Part shown: piece after piece, positions 44,501-56,210 of the stretch | Layout of the letters: the number at the start of each line of letters is the position of its first letter | Position numbering within the stretch: the first letter of the stretch is position 1 | Source: Cristatella mucedo | Lineage: Eukaryota > Bryozoa > Phylactolaemata > Cristatellidae | Reading direction: 5' to 3' | Length of the DNA stretch: 64,000 nucleotides | Assembly: GCA_009760855.2 (NCBI GenBank) | Contig: WPIO01000123.1 | Location: 744,001-808,000 of the forward strand | The notes under the pieces: model-generated | Seen by the model: the letters and a program-made list of their open reading frames with translations, nothing else | Told to the model about the DNA's origin: nothing | The model's database searches: none | Translations under genes and position numbers: made by a program

Positions 44501-44960
44501 AGTAACCCCTTGGTTTTTAGCGAGCGGACATTTAGTAGGCGGAATTTAAGAGGCTGTTCAACAACTGGGCGACGGCTATGAGGTGGCTCGTATTCTTAAC
44601 CGTTTGCGTCCGGCCAGGCGGACGCTGGCTCTCCGAATTTGAATTGGACCTTGGTAACGGCCGTGGGACGACGTTTCACAACGTGCTGGGCTACAGCGGG
44701 TGGGCTACTACCGCAACAAGTACTATTTAGCGCTTTAAACTTACGAGTCGTAGGTTTGATAGCTGAGCTGTTGATGGGGCGAATGCAGGATGCGGGTAGG
44801 TTCTTGCTGACCCGCCAGAGAAGGCCCACTGGTAGGTATCGACTTATGGCGACATCGCATCTTATGCTAAGCAGGTCCTGTTTTGTGTAGCATATCCGAG
44901 GACAGCTCATAAATAGTCACAGCGAAGATCGCAGCGGAATACCCGAAGGTATTACGGAGA
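41525..44960 (-). mobile_element. LINE family A (L2/CR1-like), near full-length
   Basis: In coding order on the minus strand: an ORF2 N-terminal region (44910-44596), an APE-type endonuclease (44540-43594) with RLLNVRSLKTKG, TETWM, GDFNTHVD and LSDHCSV, a Lys-rich linker, the RT (43384-42595) with LALQDLSAAFDTIDHEVLL and CGVPQRSVL, then after a frame break the LSFKPSE region (42565-42209), LGWLPVEQRIQ and PRLWNSLP (42168-41596), and a 3' UTR ending in a (TTACA)n-type tail near 41525. Breaks lie near 43160, 42600 and 42200, so the copy is dead. It is the reference copy for family A. Confidence 0.85.
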
Positions 44961-45344
44961 AATCAAGTAAAGGTCCACACCACTCTAGGAGTCGCCCGAG
45001 GCCGCTCTTTAGCGAGGGGAGGAATGCAAGATATGATAATGCAAATGCAAGAGAGGCTAGCTAGAGGTCCACCGGTTAACGCGGCGGCGCCAATTGTATA
45101 TCTTATTAGAGAATACCACTTACCGTGAAGGATGCTTATGAGCATTGCCTCTCGTCGGGACTCTGAAATACGTTTCTCCCATCACATCCTCTCAGCGACG
45201 GTAGCCTAGTCTGAGATCCTTCCGTATTCCACACAGCCTGTTTTCCGATCTTCATTCTCGCCACCACTGCTTGATTTATGTGATCAGTCGCGCACAGCAA
45301 ACGACGACTCAGGTAGGCGCCGTTTATAACAGAACGAGTAGCCG

Positions 45345-47360
45345 GGCTTGAGTTACCACCGCCCGGACGAACAGCTGAGCGTACCCAAAAGTGGGTTTGC
45401 TGTTCTCGACCGGAAAAGGGCTGTGGTTGCGAGGGGTGTCAGTCCTCTGCTGTCAGAAGTCAGCAAAGCGGGGCTGCCGTATCGCGATATCCAGCCGTCG
45501 ACAAATGCTTGTGTGACGGTGGACCCGGAAATTTCGTTCAGAGGACACGCTTCAGGCCAGCGTGCGAAACGGTCGACGACCGTAAGTAAATATGTAACTC
45601 CATCGGAGCGAGGTAGCGGGCCGACGAGGTCAACGTGATCATGGCTGAATCGATACGACTGGGTGGGAAACTGCTCGACTGGCGTCGAAGTGTGTCCAGC
45701 TACCTAGGTGCGTTGGCATGCGATGCAGGTTCGGGCGATGGAATGAACGTCTGAATTCACAGTAGGCCCCGGAAAACGCGATATGATCAGACGCAGTGTA
45801 GTGCGTATTCCGGAGTGTGCGAGTTCGTGCAGTTTGTCTGAGATTCGTCGACCAAAGGCGGCCGGCTCGTATGGGGGATCGTAATAACAATAATGCACTT
45901 GATAAAGCACCCTCAGTGAACTTAGTCTCTCTCTCTCTAGGCGCTTTACGTTTTCTGCAAAGAGAAAAGCGACTGAATGGTGAGTAATATCATGCTTGAT
46001 AAACAAACAAAATTAATAACATGGTTAGGGGTGACATGCACAGGGTCAGAATGCAAATGTGGTTAGTGGCAGCATGCACAGTGTCAGCACGCATAAGCAC
46101 GTCAAGGACGAATCACAGGGACCCACTAAATGCTGTCCTAAATGGGCGTGTTTTTAAATTCTTTTTAAATGTGGTCAGGTCAGGGGATGTTGTGACGCAG
46201 GTCGGAAGGGAGTTCCAGGCTTTGGGAGCATACGAACTAAATGCACGGTCTCCAAAGAACTTGAGGTTTGTACGGGGTATTTGCAGACTGTTGGATTCCG
46301 AAAAGCAGGTGGTATGATGCTTGGCCTGATGGGGGAGTATAGTAGATCGTAGCCGGTAGAGCTGTGACATAAAATGGTTCCTTGCGACGTCATTATTGGA
46401 ACCGGTTGAAAGTGTAGGGAAATTGTTGGTGAAGCAAGGATTTCAGGCTCTTGTGCGGCAGCGAGTTCGCTGTAATCGAGCGTTAGTTCGTGAAAGTACA
46501 TCGGCGACGCAGTTCTCGGTACCCTTCAAATATGGGATGTCGGTTGTAAATTCTGAGATGAAAGCTAAGTTTCGTTGCTGTCGAGGGGTGAAGCGATAGG
46601 AGGATGAAACGATGGCGTACACAATCAGGCAATGAGCGGTGAGCACAGAGAAAGCACGGCCTTTCACAAAGTAGCAGAAATGTCGGATCGCAAATTAAAT
46701 AGCTACAAGCTTTTGGTTAAAATTCGAGTAGGGATATTCTGAGGGTGAGAGTATCCAAGAGAAAAAGGCTAACAATTTCCACGAACAGTCCATTAGCTGT
46801 TGCAGAGCGGTGCCGATAGCAGTTTCTGATGCGTCGGTTGCGATGGAAATCGGTGCGTCAGGTGGCCAAACACTGTTGACTCGGTCACTCGGACTCGCCA
46901 CTTTGCTGCGCTCGAAGGCAGCGGCGTCCTTGAGAGACGACGTGATGTCGGTGTCGGCTTTTGCACCAGCCGGAAATAGTGTGTAGAGCGGTGCCAGCAA
47001 GCTAGCACTGCTCGGGATGAATTGGGGCGGTAGAAATTGAATAGAAATGTATGTTGTCCGAGGTAGTCTACTGATAGAACGCCGAAGGTGAACTTATATG
47101 GGTTGATGATTACCCCATATTTCTCGAGGGACGGAAGATTGCTTCCAGGTGGGTGGCATGTTCGGTTTCGCTGACGGACGCAATTTAAAGATCGTTTGGG
47201 AATGGAAAACAGAAATCAGGTCCTCGGGTGACATGGTCCATGAAATATTAAAGGTCTGGGCAGCATTCCTAAGGCTGAAACTCGTTCGCTTGAACTGAAA
47301 TAGCTCGTACGGCGGGATTACGGTGGCTTTAGGGACGGCGTCGGGATGAATGGGTATTTG
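45345..47360 (-). mobile_element. Ty3/gypsy pol fragment, interrupted by a LINE
   Basis: Minus strand, 5' to 3': RT (near 47340-47180) with PPYELFQFKR and SLRNAAQTFN, then RT-RNase H (47000-46695) with PISIATDASETAIGTALQQ, then RNase H end (46667-46443) with LAFISEFTTDIPYLKG and NCVADVLSR. A LINE B insert follows (46345-45890). After it come the integrase zinc finger (45850-45710) with LHELAHSGIR and CIACQR, and the integrase core (45640-45350) with DLVGPLPRSDG and DRFARWPEA. Domain order and motifs are those of Ty3/gypsy. LTRs, gag and protease are not seen; frames are broken. Confidence 0.8.
45890..46345 (-). mobile_element. LINE family B inserted in the gypsy fragment
   Basis: The antisense 3' tail (TAATGCACTTGATAAAGCACC) at 45890 is followed by the family B C-terminal coding region up to AGCAGGTGGTATGATGCTTGG near 46325. 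It splits integrase from RNase H of the gypsy copy, so it is younger than that element. Confidence 0.85.
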
Positions 47361-49106
47361 ATAATTTTCCCGCTCCAGATAAATTTTTGAGAATACTACC
47401 TTGGCGGTGTGTAAAGCATATCTTATTTGCTGAGGCTGGACTAAATGTCACTGCTCCCTATTATCCCCCCATGCAGCAGGTTCGAGCGCCCGGATCAGCA
47501 GCAGCCCCCGAGCACTGCAGCCACAAGAAGCTGCTGCTGCCTTTAAGCAAGCTTAGCAACGGGTCAACCTATGACGACAACGGTCAGCAGCGGTGGGGGC
47601 GAGGGCATTTGCTTCCCTTCCCTCTTAGAGAGCTGCACTGACATCTATCCCTACGCTTAGCGACCAGTTAACGAGTTACTGCTGACAGTTACAGTTCGTG
47701 TCGAGTAAGTATTGTGATATTTTGCTATAATATTTTATTAATTGCAGATCTAGTCTCTCTTATATGAGAATCTTGCGGACCTTCGTCCCCTACATCAAGA
47801 TTTTTAATATCTTGCCCACCCTTATAAAAATCTTGGCTCCGCACTGGCGCCGGTCATGTGAACATCGATTTGGCTTGCACACGACATTCTGCACGTTCTT
47901 CTTCACGTGTAAATGCAATCCTCTTTGAATTCATCTACATTGACGCTGCCGACCTAATATCAATGAGCTCCATCAAATAGTGGTTCTCTCGAACTGAGCT
48001 TTACTGTAAAGCTGGCTCGTACGTCCTATTAGCTCCGTGCGACTGTGGATACGCTCAAGAGATCTTCCCCAATAACGCCAGTAATCTCCTTAGTGAATGC
48101 ACTCGCCGCTACAATTCCTCGCGTAAATGTGCACGGAGCTGTGAGCAGCTCCGACCGGATGAGGAAACGGCGATTGACAGATTCGCGAAAGCAGGACTTT
48201 TCTTGAAATGTAGGACATGTCGCCGCCAACGTAATAACTGCACTAGAGGCAATGGTCTTACTCTGGCAATAAGGGGTGGGGAGTTTGCCAATAAGGCAAC
48301 ACGAGTCATTCACCACCATTCGTTCATTCGGAGCAGACCGACTTCGTTTTGAGCTGAGCTTGCCATTGCTCGATACTGTAATCGATACTCGTATCGTTTC
48401 ATGTGCATTTTTATTTGCATGCACTAAATTTATTGTCATTACCATTGAGATGTTTGCCATCAATAGCAACTGTTACAATCACTGTTTACTAAATATAAAA
48501 TTATAAAATCATGCAAAAATAGCAAATCCGCCGGCTACTGTTTACCCAAGATTCTTAATTTAGCGACTGGCACGCAAAATTTCTTATTTAGATTGAGGTC
48601 CTGATTGACTGTGATAGGTCAGAGAGCCATTTCCTATCGTATCGCCAGGCTGGCCTACTTTGTAGGGCACAGCGAAATGGTCTGACTGAATTTCTTTTTA
48701 CTTTTTAGTATTAAGCAAGAGGGCGCAGCAGTTAAGGTTGGATCATTTGGAGGGCTTGCCTCCGGAAGGAAAAATAAATAAAAAAAAATTCATTTGCTTA
48801 GACCCCTAAGAGAACTTAATCTCATTCAGACGCTTCACGTATTCTTCTGGGCTCGAGCTGACGCCCTCAGCCAGACCACGATCGCGGCGAGCACCTTCAG
48901 CGGTTCGTCTATGTCGGCTCATCTGTCAGCCTCGTGGCATTGCCTTGGTCGTAGAGGATTGTCTCGCCAGCCCTCTGCGTCGTCGCACGAGCGGCACGTG
49001 GGCGTTCGTGCCTAACGATTAATGCCAGCTATTCCATATGGAAGCACTCCGCAATGTCATTGAGCATGATCGCCTCTCGCCTTTTGTGCGAGGCAAATAA
49101 GAACAG
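47361..49106. other. Host DNA, nothing recognised
   Basis: The 146-codon minus ORF at 48029-48469 shows no domain or second copy, and I do not call it a gene. A short A-rich stretch lies near 48770-48790. Confidence 0.4.
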
Positions 49107-49185
49107 GAATAATGATAATGATAAAGCACAAGCCTCAGAGAACTCAATCTCTTTATAGATGCCTTGCATTTGCAGCAAAGGAATC
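49107..49185 (-). mobile_element. LINE-B-type 3' tail fragment
   Basis: AATGATAATGATAAAGCAC, CTCAGAGAACTCAATCTC and TTTGCAGCAAAGGAA match the antisense family B tail. Only the terminal ~80 bp is present. Confidence 0.55.
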
Positions 49186-49394
49186 ACGAACAGCTTGCTC
49201 AAGGCCGTCGCCCTACCTTCTGGGACTCAGTTGCTACCGCTACGTAGGAGATCGGGGCGTGGCACTCGATCACCAGCGATCGACGGCCACGCAGGAGGAG
49301 GAGCCAGAAGCAGCGACGAGAGGACAATACGGCGGACGCAGCACAATGCATTAGTGTAGCGCCACGCTGGGGGCGGGGCTAGCATTTTGTGTGG

Positions 49395-49990
49395 GAGCGA
49401 GCTCGTTCTCGGCAAGGGATTCGGCTTCGTGTGCTGTAATTTGGCGATACTTGATACCGTGCAGGTGGCAGGAGAAATGGTTTCGTTCAGAGAAACAGCA
49501 CTCAATTTCACTATCTTCAGGTGAGTAGTAGAAGCGAAGCCTCTTCTATTTAGGAATTCAAGTCCTTTGACACTACGATCAAAAGGTGTCTGTTGAAGGC
49601 GCCACATGCTTGAACCGACGTCGCTAGCCTTGGGTTCTTATTTTTTTGACCCTTCGTGTATGTAAGCCGTGGACCAGCATAGACGCAGACACAGACCTAA
49701 GTATTGAGGTGCTCTTGTCCACCGTAACTGCTCTCTGTACATATGACCAGGTCCGCGTGCTTGTCTTCGTGAGTGTTTATTGAGGAGCGCGATAATATGA
49801 CTGAACTGTACGCCCGGCGACATTGTGCAAGTCAAGTTCGAATACAGTTCGATAAAACCCCCAATTAGTATCTTGTAGCTCAATCTTGTGCACGCCAGCA
49901 AACTCACAACCCTGAATGTGAAGGTACATAGAACTTGGCGCCTGAGACGCTCTCGGCAAGACGACCTACTTGTTTCGCACCGGCGCTCCG
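49395..49990. repeat. Anonymous duplicated segment, copy 1
   Basis: About 590 bp that recur at 51020-51560 in the same orientation with many substitutions and small indels. Shared landmarks include TACTTGATACCGTGC, CTTCTATTTAGGAATTC, TCTTGTGCACGCCAG and a minus-strand peptide-like stretch (EFAGVHKIEL, NWGFYRT). No family is recognised. The conserved peptide region may be a duplicated exon. Confidence 0.65.
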
Positions 49991-49999
49991 TACCGCCGT

Positions 50000-50302
50000 T
50001 GGGAGAGCGTGGCGCGCTTCAGCAGCCGTGAAGCACTCTGTAGCCGCTCAGGCCACGCCGCACGCACGCCATGCCGCTGAGCTAGGGTAAGACGAGCGGC
50101 CGTTAGTTTAAAGCTCTTTATAATATCGTTGTTGGCGAGCCTCTGGAGTCGATGAAAATGGTTGAAAGTGTGATGGGTGATGATGAAGACGTTAACCTTA
50201 AAATGTCAATGCCGATTTAGAAAGTAGAGTTGTATTTCAGGGTTTGGAATGACTTTATAAGCAGGTTATCAACATCGATAATCAGCTGCTAAGCAAAAAA
50301 TA
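50000..50302. other. Host spacer within the duplicated region
   Basis: Nothing recognised. A related spacer lies between 50468 and 51019, also without recognisable features. Confidence 0.4.
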
Positions 50303-50467
50303 CTAGCAAATTTAACTGCTTTTTTGTATAGCGACAGAAGAGCCTTGTCGGCTATCACTACCACTAGCAGCGGCGATAAAGGATCGCCCACTGCAAGACT
50401 CGAACGGACGACCACGGGATCGAGGTCATAAAAAGTAACCACCTTAACTGATGCCCATCACGGCTCC
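50303..50467 (-). mobile_element. tRNA-derived SINE, family S
   Basis: Antisense copy of the 61192-61369 SINE (GACAGAAGAGCCTTGTCGGC, GGCGATAAAGGATCGCCCAC, the reverse B box near GACTCGAACGGACG and the head near CATCACGGCTCC). Moderately diverged. Confidence 0.75.
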
Positions 50468-51019
50468 ACTCTTAAGTTCAAATTAAAGCTGAAGATACAT
50501 CCAACAATCTTAAGCAATTTTTTGAATCATTAGAGAGTCTTTCTCAAAGCCCAACGCAAGAAACTTCAAAACCTGTACCAATTGGCGATTCATGACGCCT
50601 TGAACTAATAAATCTTGAACCCCAAGGGTTTAGGGAAAAATATTCGCACTTAACCGTGATGCGAACTTAAATCGGTGCCTACTTAAGCGGGAGGCTACTG
50701 TATTAAGGTGGGCGTTCTGCTTAAATTCGGTGAAATTAAATAACAGTAAAACGAGGGGCTGGGCTTCCCGATGCAAGCGTCGCTGCTCGTTGTGTGGGCT
50801 TAAGAGCTGGTGTGTGCGATGGCCACTATTACGGACTATAAGCGATTGACAGTCACACTACAATCAAATAGCGGGCACTTGCCTAACGCAACAGCAAACA
50901 CGAGCAGAATGAGACAGACAGGGAGAGAAAATTTGAGAAAGAGAGGATGATATCGAGAAAATGACATGGACGGAGTGTCAAAAATGGAGTTGGAATAAGA
51001 AAGTGTCAGAGAGGCTATG

Positions 51020-51560
51020 GATTCGGCTTTGCACGGTTTAATTTAGGGTACGGTACTTGATACCGTGCGAATGGCAGAAGGAGCGATGATTTCGTTAAAA
51101 GAAACAGTTCTCAGTTTTACTTTCTTTCATGTGGGAGGTAGAAGCGGAAGCGTCTCTTCTATTTAGGAATTCGAGTTCGGTGACACGACGATCGCGGGTT
51201 TTTGTTGAAGCCGCAGCACGCTCTCGAACTGATGTTTCTAGTCTTGCATTTCTTTTTTTTTGGTCCATCATCTATGTAAGTCGCAGACCAGCCTAGATGC
51301 AGACGACCTAAGTACTGAGATGCTGCTGTCCACCATAAGAGCTCTCAGCAGATATGACCAGGTTCGCGCGCCTGTCTTCGTGTGTTTGTGAGGAGCATGA
51401 TGATAAGACTAGACAGTACGAATGCAGTTCGGTAAAACCCCCGATTAGTACTTTTTAGCTTATTCTTGTGCACGCCAGTGAACTCGCAATCCTGAAGGTG
51501 AATGTAGGTAGAACTGGGCGGATGGGGGCGGCTGAAACGCTCTAGCGTGGGCACCAGCGC
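51020..51560. repeat. Anonymous duplicated segment, copy 2
   Basis: Direct repeat partner of 49395-49990. The minus-strand ORF (51345-51590) keeps the matching peptide (EFTGVHKNKL, NRGFYRT), with more substitutions at third positions than random decay would predict by eye. I could not count them reliably. Confidence 0.65.
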
Positions 51561-51774
51561 TCCGTATCGCCATGTGTGAGAGCGTGGCATGCTTCAGCAG
51601 TGGTGAAGCACTTCCTCTAACGAGACCGGTCGTCTTTGGGAAATATTGAAAATCAAGAATTTGTGTAAGGTTTCAGTATAATTTAATCCTGAAGTATAGA
51701 GAGGCTAACTTTATCTTCTGGCAGCACGACCTTGAATGCAAAGGCTTCGCCGAATGAACTTCCTCTTTTCGTTA

Positions 51775-52085
51775 CGATGTATCCTGGCTTGACCACATTT
51801 AAGCGGAAACTAAAGACCTAACCTATTTATGACGTCATTTAGTGGGTCCATGTGAAATGTCCTTTGTGTGCTTATGCATGCCTACATTATGCATGCAGCC
51901 ACTCACCCTATCAACATGTTGACCCAGTGCATGTCAACTCCAACCACATTACGCTTGTTGTGCATTGAGCACGCTACCGCTAAGCATTCGATAATGCTTC
52001 CTTTACAGCAAATGTAAATTCTCTAGAAAAAGTTGAGATATCTGGTGGCGCTTTAGTAAATGTATTTTAATTAAATTATTATTTT
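51775..52085 (+). mobile_element. LINE family B, 3' end
   Basis: GTATCCTGGCTTGACCACATTTAAG onward matches the family B terminus (GTCATTTAGTGGGTCC, TTATGCATGC, AGCAAATGTAAATTC) and ends ATTAAATTATTATTTT near 52085. Confidence 0.75.
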
Positions 52086-52944
52086 TCTTAACCATTGGTT
52101 TGGTTAGCCGAGAGGAATAAACACTTCCTAGGCAATGTTGGGACACTGAAAAAGAAGTGTGACAATTGAACACTGGCATAGGATAAGAACTTAAGCACTC
52201 GAAAAAAGACGAAAAACAACGGCAAGAGTAAGAAGCCAATGGCGCTTAGGACTGGTAGTGCCTTAAATAAATTTGCTCTACACCGGACCTGCTGTAACTT
52301 CACTATACGCGAAAAAGCATCGTCGAGTTGTCCGATTCTGCACCATACAGCATAATTGTAGTCCTACTCAAATGAGTTTCACTAAGCCAGAAGATGTTTT
52401 ACCTCAGTCAGTTAAAGTTAATGCCCCTGGCGCTAAAATGCCACCCTTTCCGCTTTAGCTTCTCTCACTCATTAGCTTCTCTCCTCATTAACAAATGCAA
52501 TGCATCGGTTCAGCTTAATTCTTTGCCAGGCCTGCTTGAGTTTCGCTCAACCTAACGATGTGTTGCTTAGACTTCCTCTCGCCTAGTGACACAGCTCTCG
52601 GCTTGCTGTAGCTTTGCTTCCCTCTATAAAACTTTGTCTCGCGGGTTAAACCTTAAAGCGCCCAGTGAGACTTCGAAGGGTATCGCCAAGCTTCGCTAAA
52701 CCCCAAGACGCGTCGCCTCGCTCGCTTTAGCTTAGTACAGCCGACACCCTGTCCTGCCCAAATTACCCTTGCTCCGCCTAAAAAGATATAGCTTCTTTCA
52801 TCGAACATCACGCAAAAGGATTTAGAGTAATGATACGAATAATAGTGCCCGCATAGAACTGACTGGTTTTTAGGCAGTTACTTAGTGCTGTAAAGGGAGC
52901 GTGATCAAATTGCCTAGCTCGCCCAAAATAAACCGGATATACTT
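52086..52944. other. Host DNA, nothing recognised
   Basis: No gene or repeat family identified before the LINE A insertion. Confidence 0.4.
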
Positions 52945-53893
52945 AACGTTATGTAATGTAATTTATCTTCGTCAGTAACTCCACAAAGTCATAAAGACAT
53001 GTGGGTGTTACGCAGGAGAGTTTTGTAAAGCTCACTCACAACCTAAGCGGCTTTCGGTACGCATTCGGTAGCCAACAGACTTCGTCTCACGCAACAAAGA
53101 GAAAGTGGGAAGCATAGCAGAGTTAGGAGAGCAGTTGAGGTAGTGAGTAGCATAGAAGTAGCAGTTCAGGACCGCTGAAAAAGATGTGCCACAGTCGGCA
53201 CTTGGAGAGTAGATGTCGTTGCGTAAGAATTGTGGAAGCGAGTTCCACAGTCTAGGACCTGCAGAGCTGAAGCTTCTGTCGCCAACTGTCTTTAAGCAGA
53301 GGAATGGGACAGCTAATTAATTGTCCACACGGGACCTGAGGGCGCGAACAGGCTGAAACTGAGGCAGCAGTTCAGCTAGGTACGAAGGAGCAAGGCCGTG
53401 GCGGGCCTTGTGGGTAAGCATAAAACTTTGCTCTGTATCCTTCACTTAACCGGCAATCAACCTAGCTCTTTCAGCAAAGGAGACACGTGCTCAAACCGCT
53501 GGGACTTGAAGACCAGCCTTGCAGCCATATTCATAGTTCGCTGTAGTGGCATAATAGCTTTCGTTGGTAGCCCAGCCAAAAGGGAATTACGATAATCAAG
53601 CCGAGACAGAACTAAAGAGCTAGTTAAATTTTTGACAACCACTGTGGGAGTCAGCTTCTAACCTTGGATACGGATCGGATATGATGACTAGCTGTAGAGG
53701 CAGTCTTCTGAATGGAGCTTTTGAAATTGAAGCAGCTGTCAAACACGACACCTAGATTACGAGCACGTGGTGAAGGTTGCACAATAGCATCACCTATTAG
53801 AACAGCAAAGCCTTTTAATCCAGCCATACGCTTAGGGTGTCCAATGAGAAGCAGTTTGGTTTTATCGTCATTTAATTTCAGGAAGTTAATCAA
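52945..53893 (-). mobile_element. LINE family A, truncating the right viral element
   Basis: The tail starts near 52950 (GTAATGTAATTTATC), then the family A 3' UTR, ORF2 C terminus (53642-53457, LVLSRLDYRNSLLAG and LFKELG-like segments) and LNDDKTKLLLIGHPKRM (53893-53651). Sequence changes at about 53893 to AT-rich viral polymerase coding sequence. Unlike the insertion at 60219, the flank at the other end (52940) is host DNA, so the LINE sits at a rearranged or truncated boundary. Confidence 0.85.
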
Positions 53894-53899
53894 GAACCA

Positions 53900-54750
53900 T
53901 CGGAAAAAACTTTCATTGATATATGTGCAGAGAAAAGATTAAGTTTGATTGTAAGAAAGATGAATTTAAATTGAATATATACAAAGGTTTTATCATTCAA
54001 GAAAGACTACACTCCTAAATAAACCAATGTTCATAGGAATTGCAGTTCTTGATGTATCAAAATTACATATGTAAAAGATTTTACTATGACTCATTGAAAG
54101 TTAAGTTTAATGATAGATTAATTTTATTATACACAGATACTGATTCATTAGTTGTTGATATTAAAAGTGAAAACTTTGAGAAAGAGATGGATGATATTAA
54201 AGGTTGGTTTCATAGTGGCGAGTTTGGTAAATTCAAGGATGAGATGAAAGGTGAAAGAATTGATGAGTTTATTGCATCAAGACCAAAATTGTATTCTATT
54301 GCTTTAAAGAAACCACTTATGAAAGCAAAGGGTGTTCCAAAAGAAGTAATTAAGAATTCAAAGATAACACGCAATGAATACGTTCAATGTCTAACTACTG
54401 TTTATGATATTATTAAAAAAATTGTAGTACTGTTGCTTTTGATGAAACACTTGATAGAGATTTCTATCATATGACACAAAGTAAACATAATATTATTACA
54501 AAGAAACTTAAGAAAAGAGCACTATCAGTATTCGAATCAAAACGTTACTGGCTAGACTGCGGTTGTTTTAGTTATGCAAATGGTTATTGCAAGATAGCAG
54601 AAACATTAAACAATGGTACTAATCCAGGTCACTGTAAGACTTTTAATATTAGTATAGATTCCGAAAAGGAAGATTGAAAATACTAAACTATTACCTGTAA
54701 AGAGAGTTGGATTTTCAGATAAAAAGAAAAAGCAAGACGATAAAAACTAA
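53900..54750 (+). pseudogene. Family B DNA polymerase, C-terminal remnant
   Basis: Open pieces carry the polymerase C motif YTDTDSL (near 54129-54149) with its two catalytic Asp residues and, about 60 residues later, KLYSIAL and KAKGVPK, the Lys-x-Lys-Gly element of protein-primed Polinton-type polymerases. Frame changes occur near 54070 and 54420 (after an A run), and the tail shifts again near 54675 to end at 54750. The exonuclease domain and most of the palm are missing: the coding sequence begins where the LINE at 52945-53893 ends. The enzyme would copy the element's DNA. Confidence 0.75.
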
Positions 54751-54833
54751 TTGATATACAAGAAGAAGTAGAGTTATACGAGTCAATGGAGAAATTAAAT
54801 GTATATTAACAAAATTATTTTTACTATAATAGG

Positions 54834-55109
54834 ATGGATTCAAAAGAAATAAATATTACCAGTTCTGATAGTGAGTCAGAGTGTTCAGAGGATTCAACTG
54901 ATGACCCAGATTATCGAATGGAAACAGAATCAGAATCTGAGTCTTACGAGTCTGAAGCTTCATCTTACATCGAATCAGTATCTGAATCAGAAGAGGGAGA
55001 ATATCTAGAAGAACTTCTATTTGGTAAACATTATGAAGATTTCACTGATGAGGAAGTAAAAGTATACAAAGAGTATTTTGAATCATTGGCTGAAGGCGAA
55101 GAGATTTAA
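54834..55109 (+). CDS. Small acidic Ser/Glu/Asp-rich protein
   Basis: This intact 91-residue ORF has a core of SESE-, EDS- and ESE-type runs (residues about 9-60) and a more ordered C-terminal helix with HYEDFTDEEVKVYKEYFESL. Strong acidity suggests an activator-like, histone-like-mimic or phosphorylated regulatory protein, but this is inference. TATAATAG lies shortly before the ATG. No family is recognised. Confidence 0.55.
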   Translation: MDSKEINITSSDSESECSEDSTDDPDYRMETESESESYESEASSYIESVSESEEGEYLEELLFGKHYEDFTDEEVKVYKEYFESLAEGEEI

Positions 55110-55146
55110 TTTCTATCAAATAAGATTTTATTTTCATATCTAGAAA

Positions 55147-55410
55147 GTGGATGTCTCAAGAATTTTAAGTTGTGAACAATCTAGAGAAATGGCAGTAAAA
55201 ATCTGTCTTCAAAAACATAAAGGTCAAGATCAAAGTATAGTTAAACATTCACTAGACAAACTCATTCCAGATATTGATAGTTCTTATATTAGTATTCTTA
55301 TAGATATATGTGATACATGTGACAAACTAATGGAGAGTCGTAGTAAGATAATGAGATGCTCGAGGAAGCAAATAAAAAATCTAAAACACCAACAACAAAA
55401 CTTGGAGTAA
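55147..55410 (+). pseudogene. Hypothetical helical protein, tandem copy 1, start codon lost
   Basis: An 87-codon frame opens at GTG where upstream context (TCTAGAAA) and the neighbour suggest the original ATG. It is helix-rich with four Cys in the second half and a Lys/Gln-rich tail. The next 250 bp hold a diverged paralogue: RILS and then CDLYDK-type segments line up with RILS and CDTCDK here. No family is recognised. Confidence 0.45.
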
Positions 55411-55435
55411 TAATTTTATAAGTTATATATAGGAA

Positions 55436-55692
55436 ATTGATATTGCAAGAATTCTAAGTCATGAAGATGTTGTAATTTTGGCACGTAGTCTTAGTTTAGC
55501 AATGTTTAGGTTTAATATAGATAGAATTTTTTTCATTATTATATTTATAAACTACCTGATTCACTTATTGCGGAATTAATAAAAATGTGTGATCTTTATG
55601 ATAAAATACGAGAGTGTAATGATTCAATAGATACTATCTATAAATGTATTAATAGTAAATTTTTTAATATTGTATTTTTTATTATTATATAG
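55436..55692 (+). pseudogene. Tandem copy 2 of the 55147 gene, broken
   Basis: After TATATAGGAA the start position reads ATT, followed by IARILSHED, then a frame change near 55530 and LPDSLIAELIKMCDLYDKI and a Cys-containing end. It is a diverged duplicate of the gene before it, with no start codon and at least one frameshift. Confidence 0.5.
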
Positions 55693-55695
55693 GAA

Positions 55696-56174
55696 ATGGA
55701 AGCCGTTACTGATCCAATGCTAGCAACTTCTGCATTAGCACTTACATCTTACGTTGATTATCTTGTTAGGTCAAGAATGACAGCATATGATGAGCAAATG
55801 CTCAATTCTAATTTGCTGGTATGACTGATACTTCAGTTAAGAAATTCTATATTGATTAAGTAGATGCTGAAGCACACAAGAATATTAGTGCTGGTCAAAC
55901 TGAAGTTCTATCGGGACTTGAGAAAAGAGATAGATCTAAAGTTCATGCTCTTCTCGATGATCCTAGTGAGATTACTAGTTATACTGCTTGGATTTCAGCA
56001 CAACTTCCAACAGACTCTACAGTCATATCTGGAGTATCTGGTGTTAAACCTGACATCTCTGGAATTGTTAGAGATGAGTGTTATGCAGTTCTACTAAGTT
56101 TTAGTGATGGTAAGAGTGCAAAACAAAAAGCCGCTGAGGCACCACTAGCTCAACCAGACCCAAGTGTAGTTTAA
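55696..56174 (+). pseudogene. Hypothetical protein with one early stop region
   Basis: From the ATG at 55696 (TATATAGG just upstream) about 43 codons run to a TGA near 55824. A neighbouring frame then has a stop near 55858 and stays open from there to TAA at 56172-56174, rich in Ser, Ala and Asp. The pieces probably formed one protein of roughly 155 residues. The N-terminal part is hydrophobic and helical. No family is recognised. Confidence 0.4.
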
Positions 56175-56210
56175 TTAAATTAAATGAAATATAAAAACAA
56201 TATATAGAAG

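Noticed and set aside
48029-48469. 146-codon minus-strand ORF as a host gene
   Set aside because: No recognised domain, no supporting paralogue and neighbouring sequence is anonymous.
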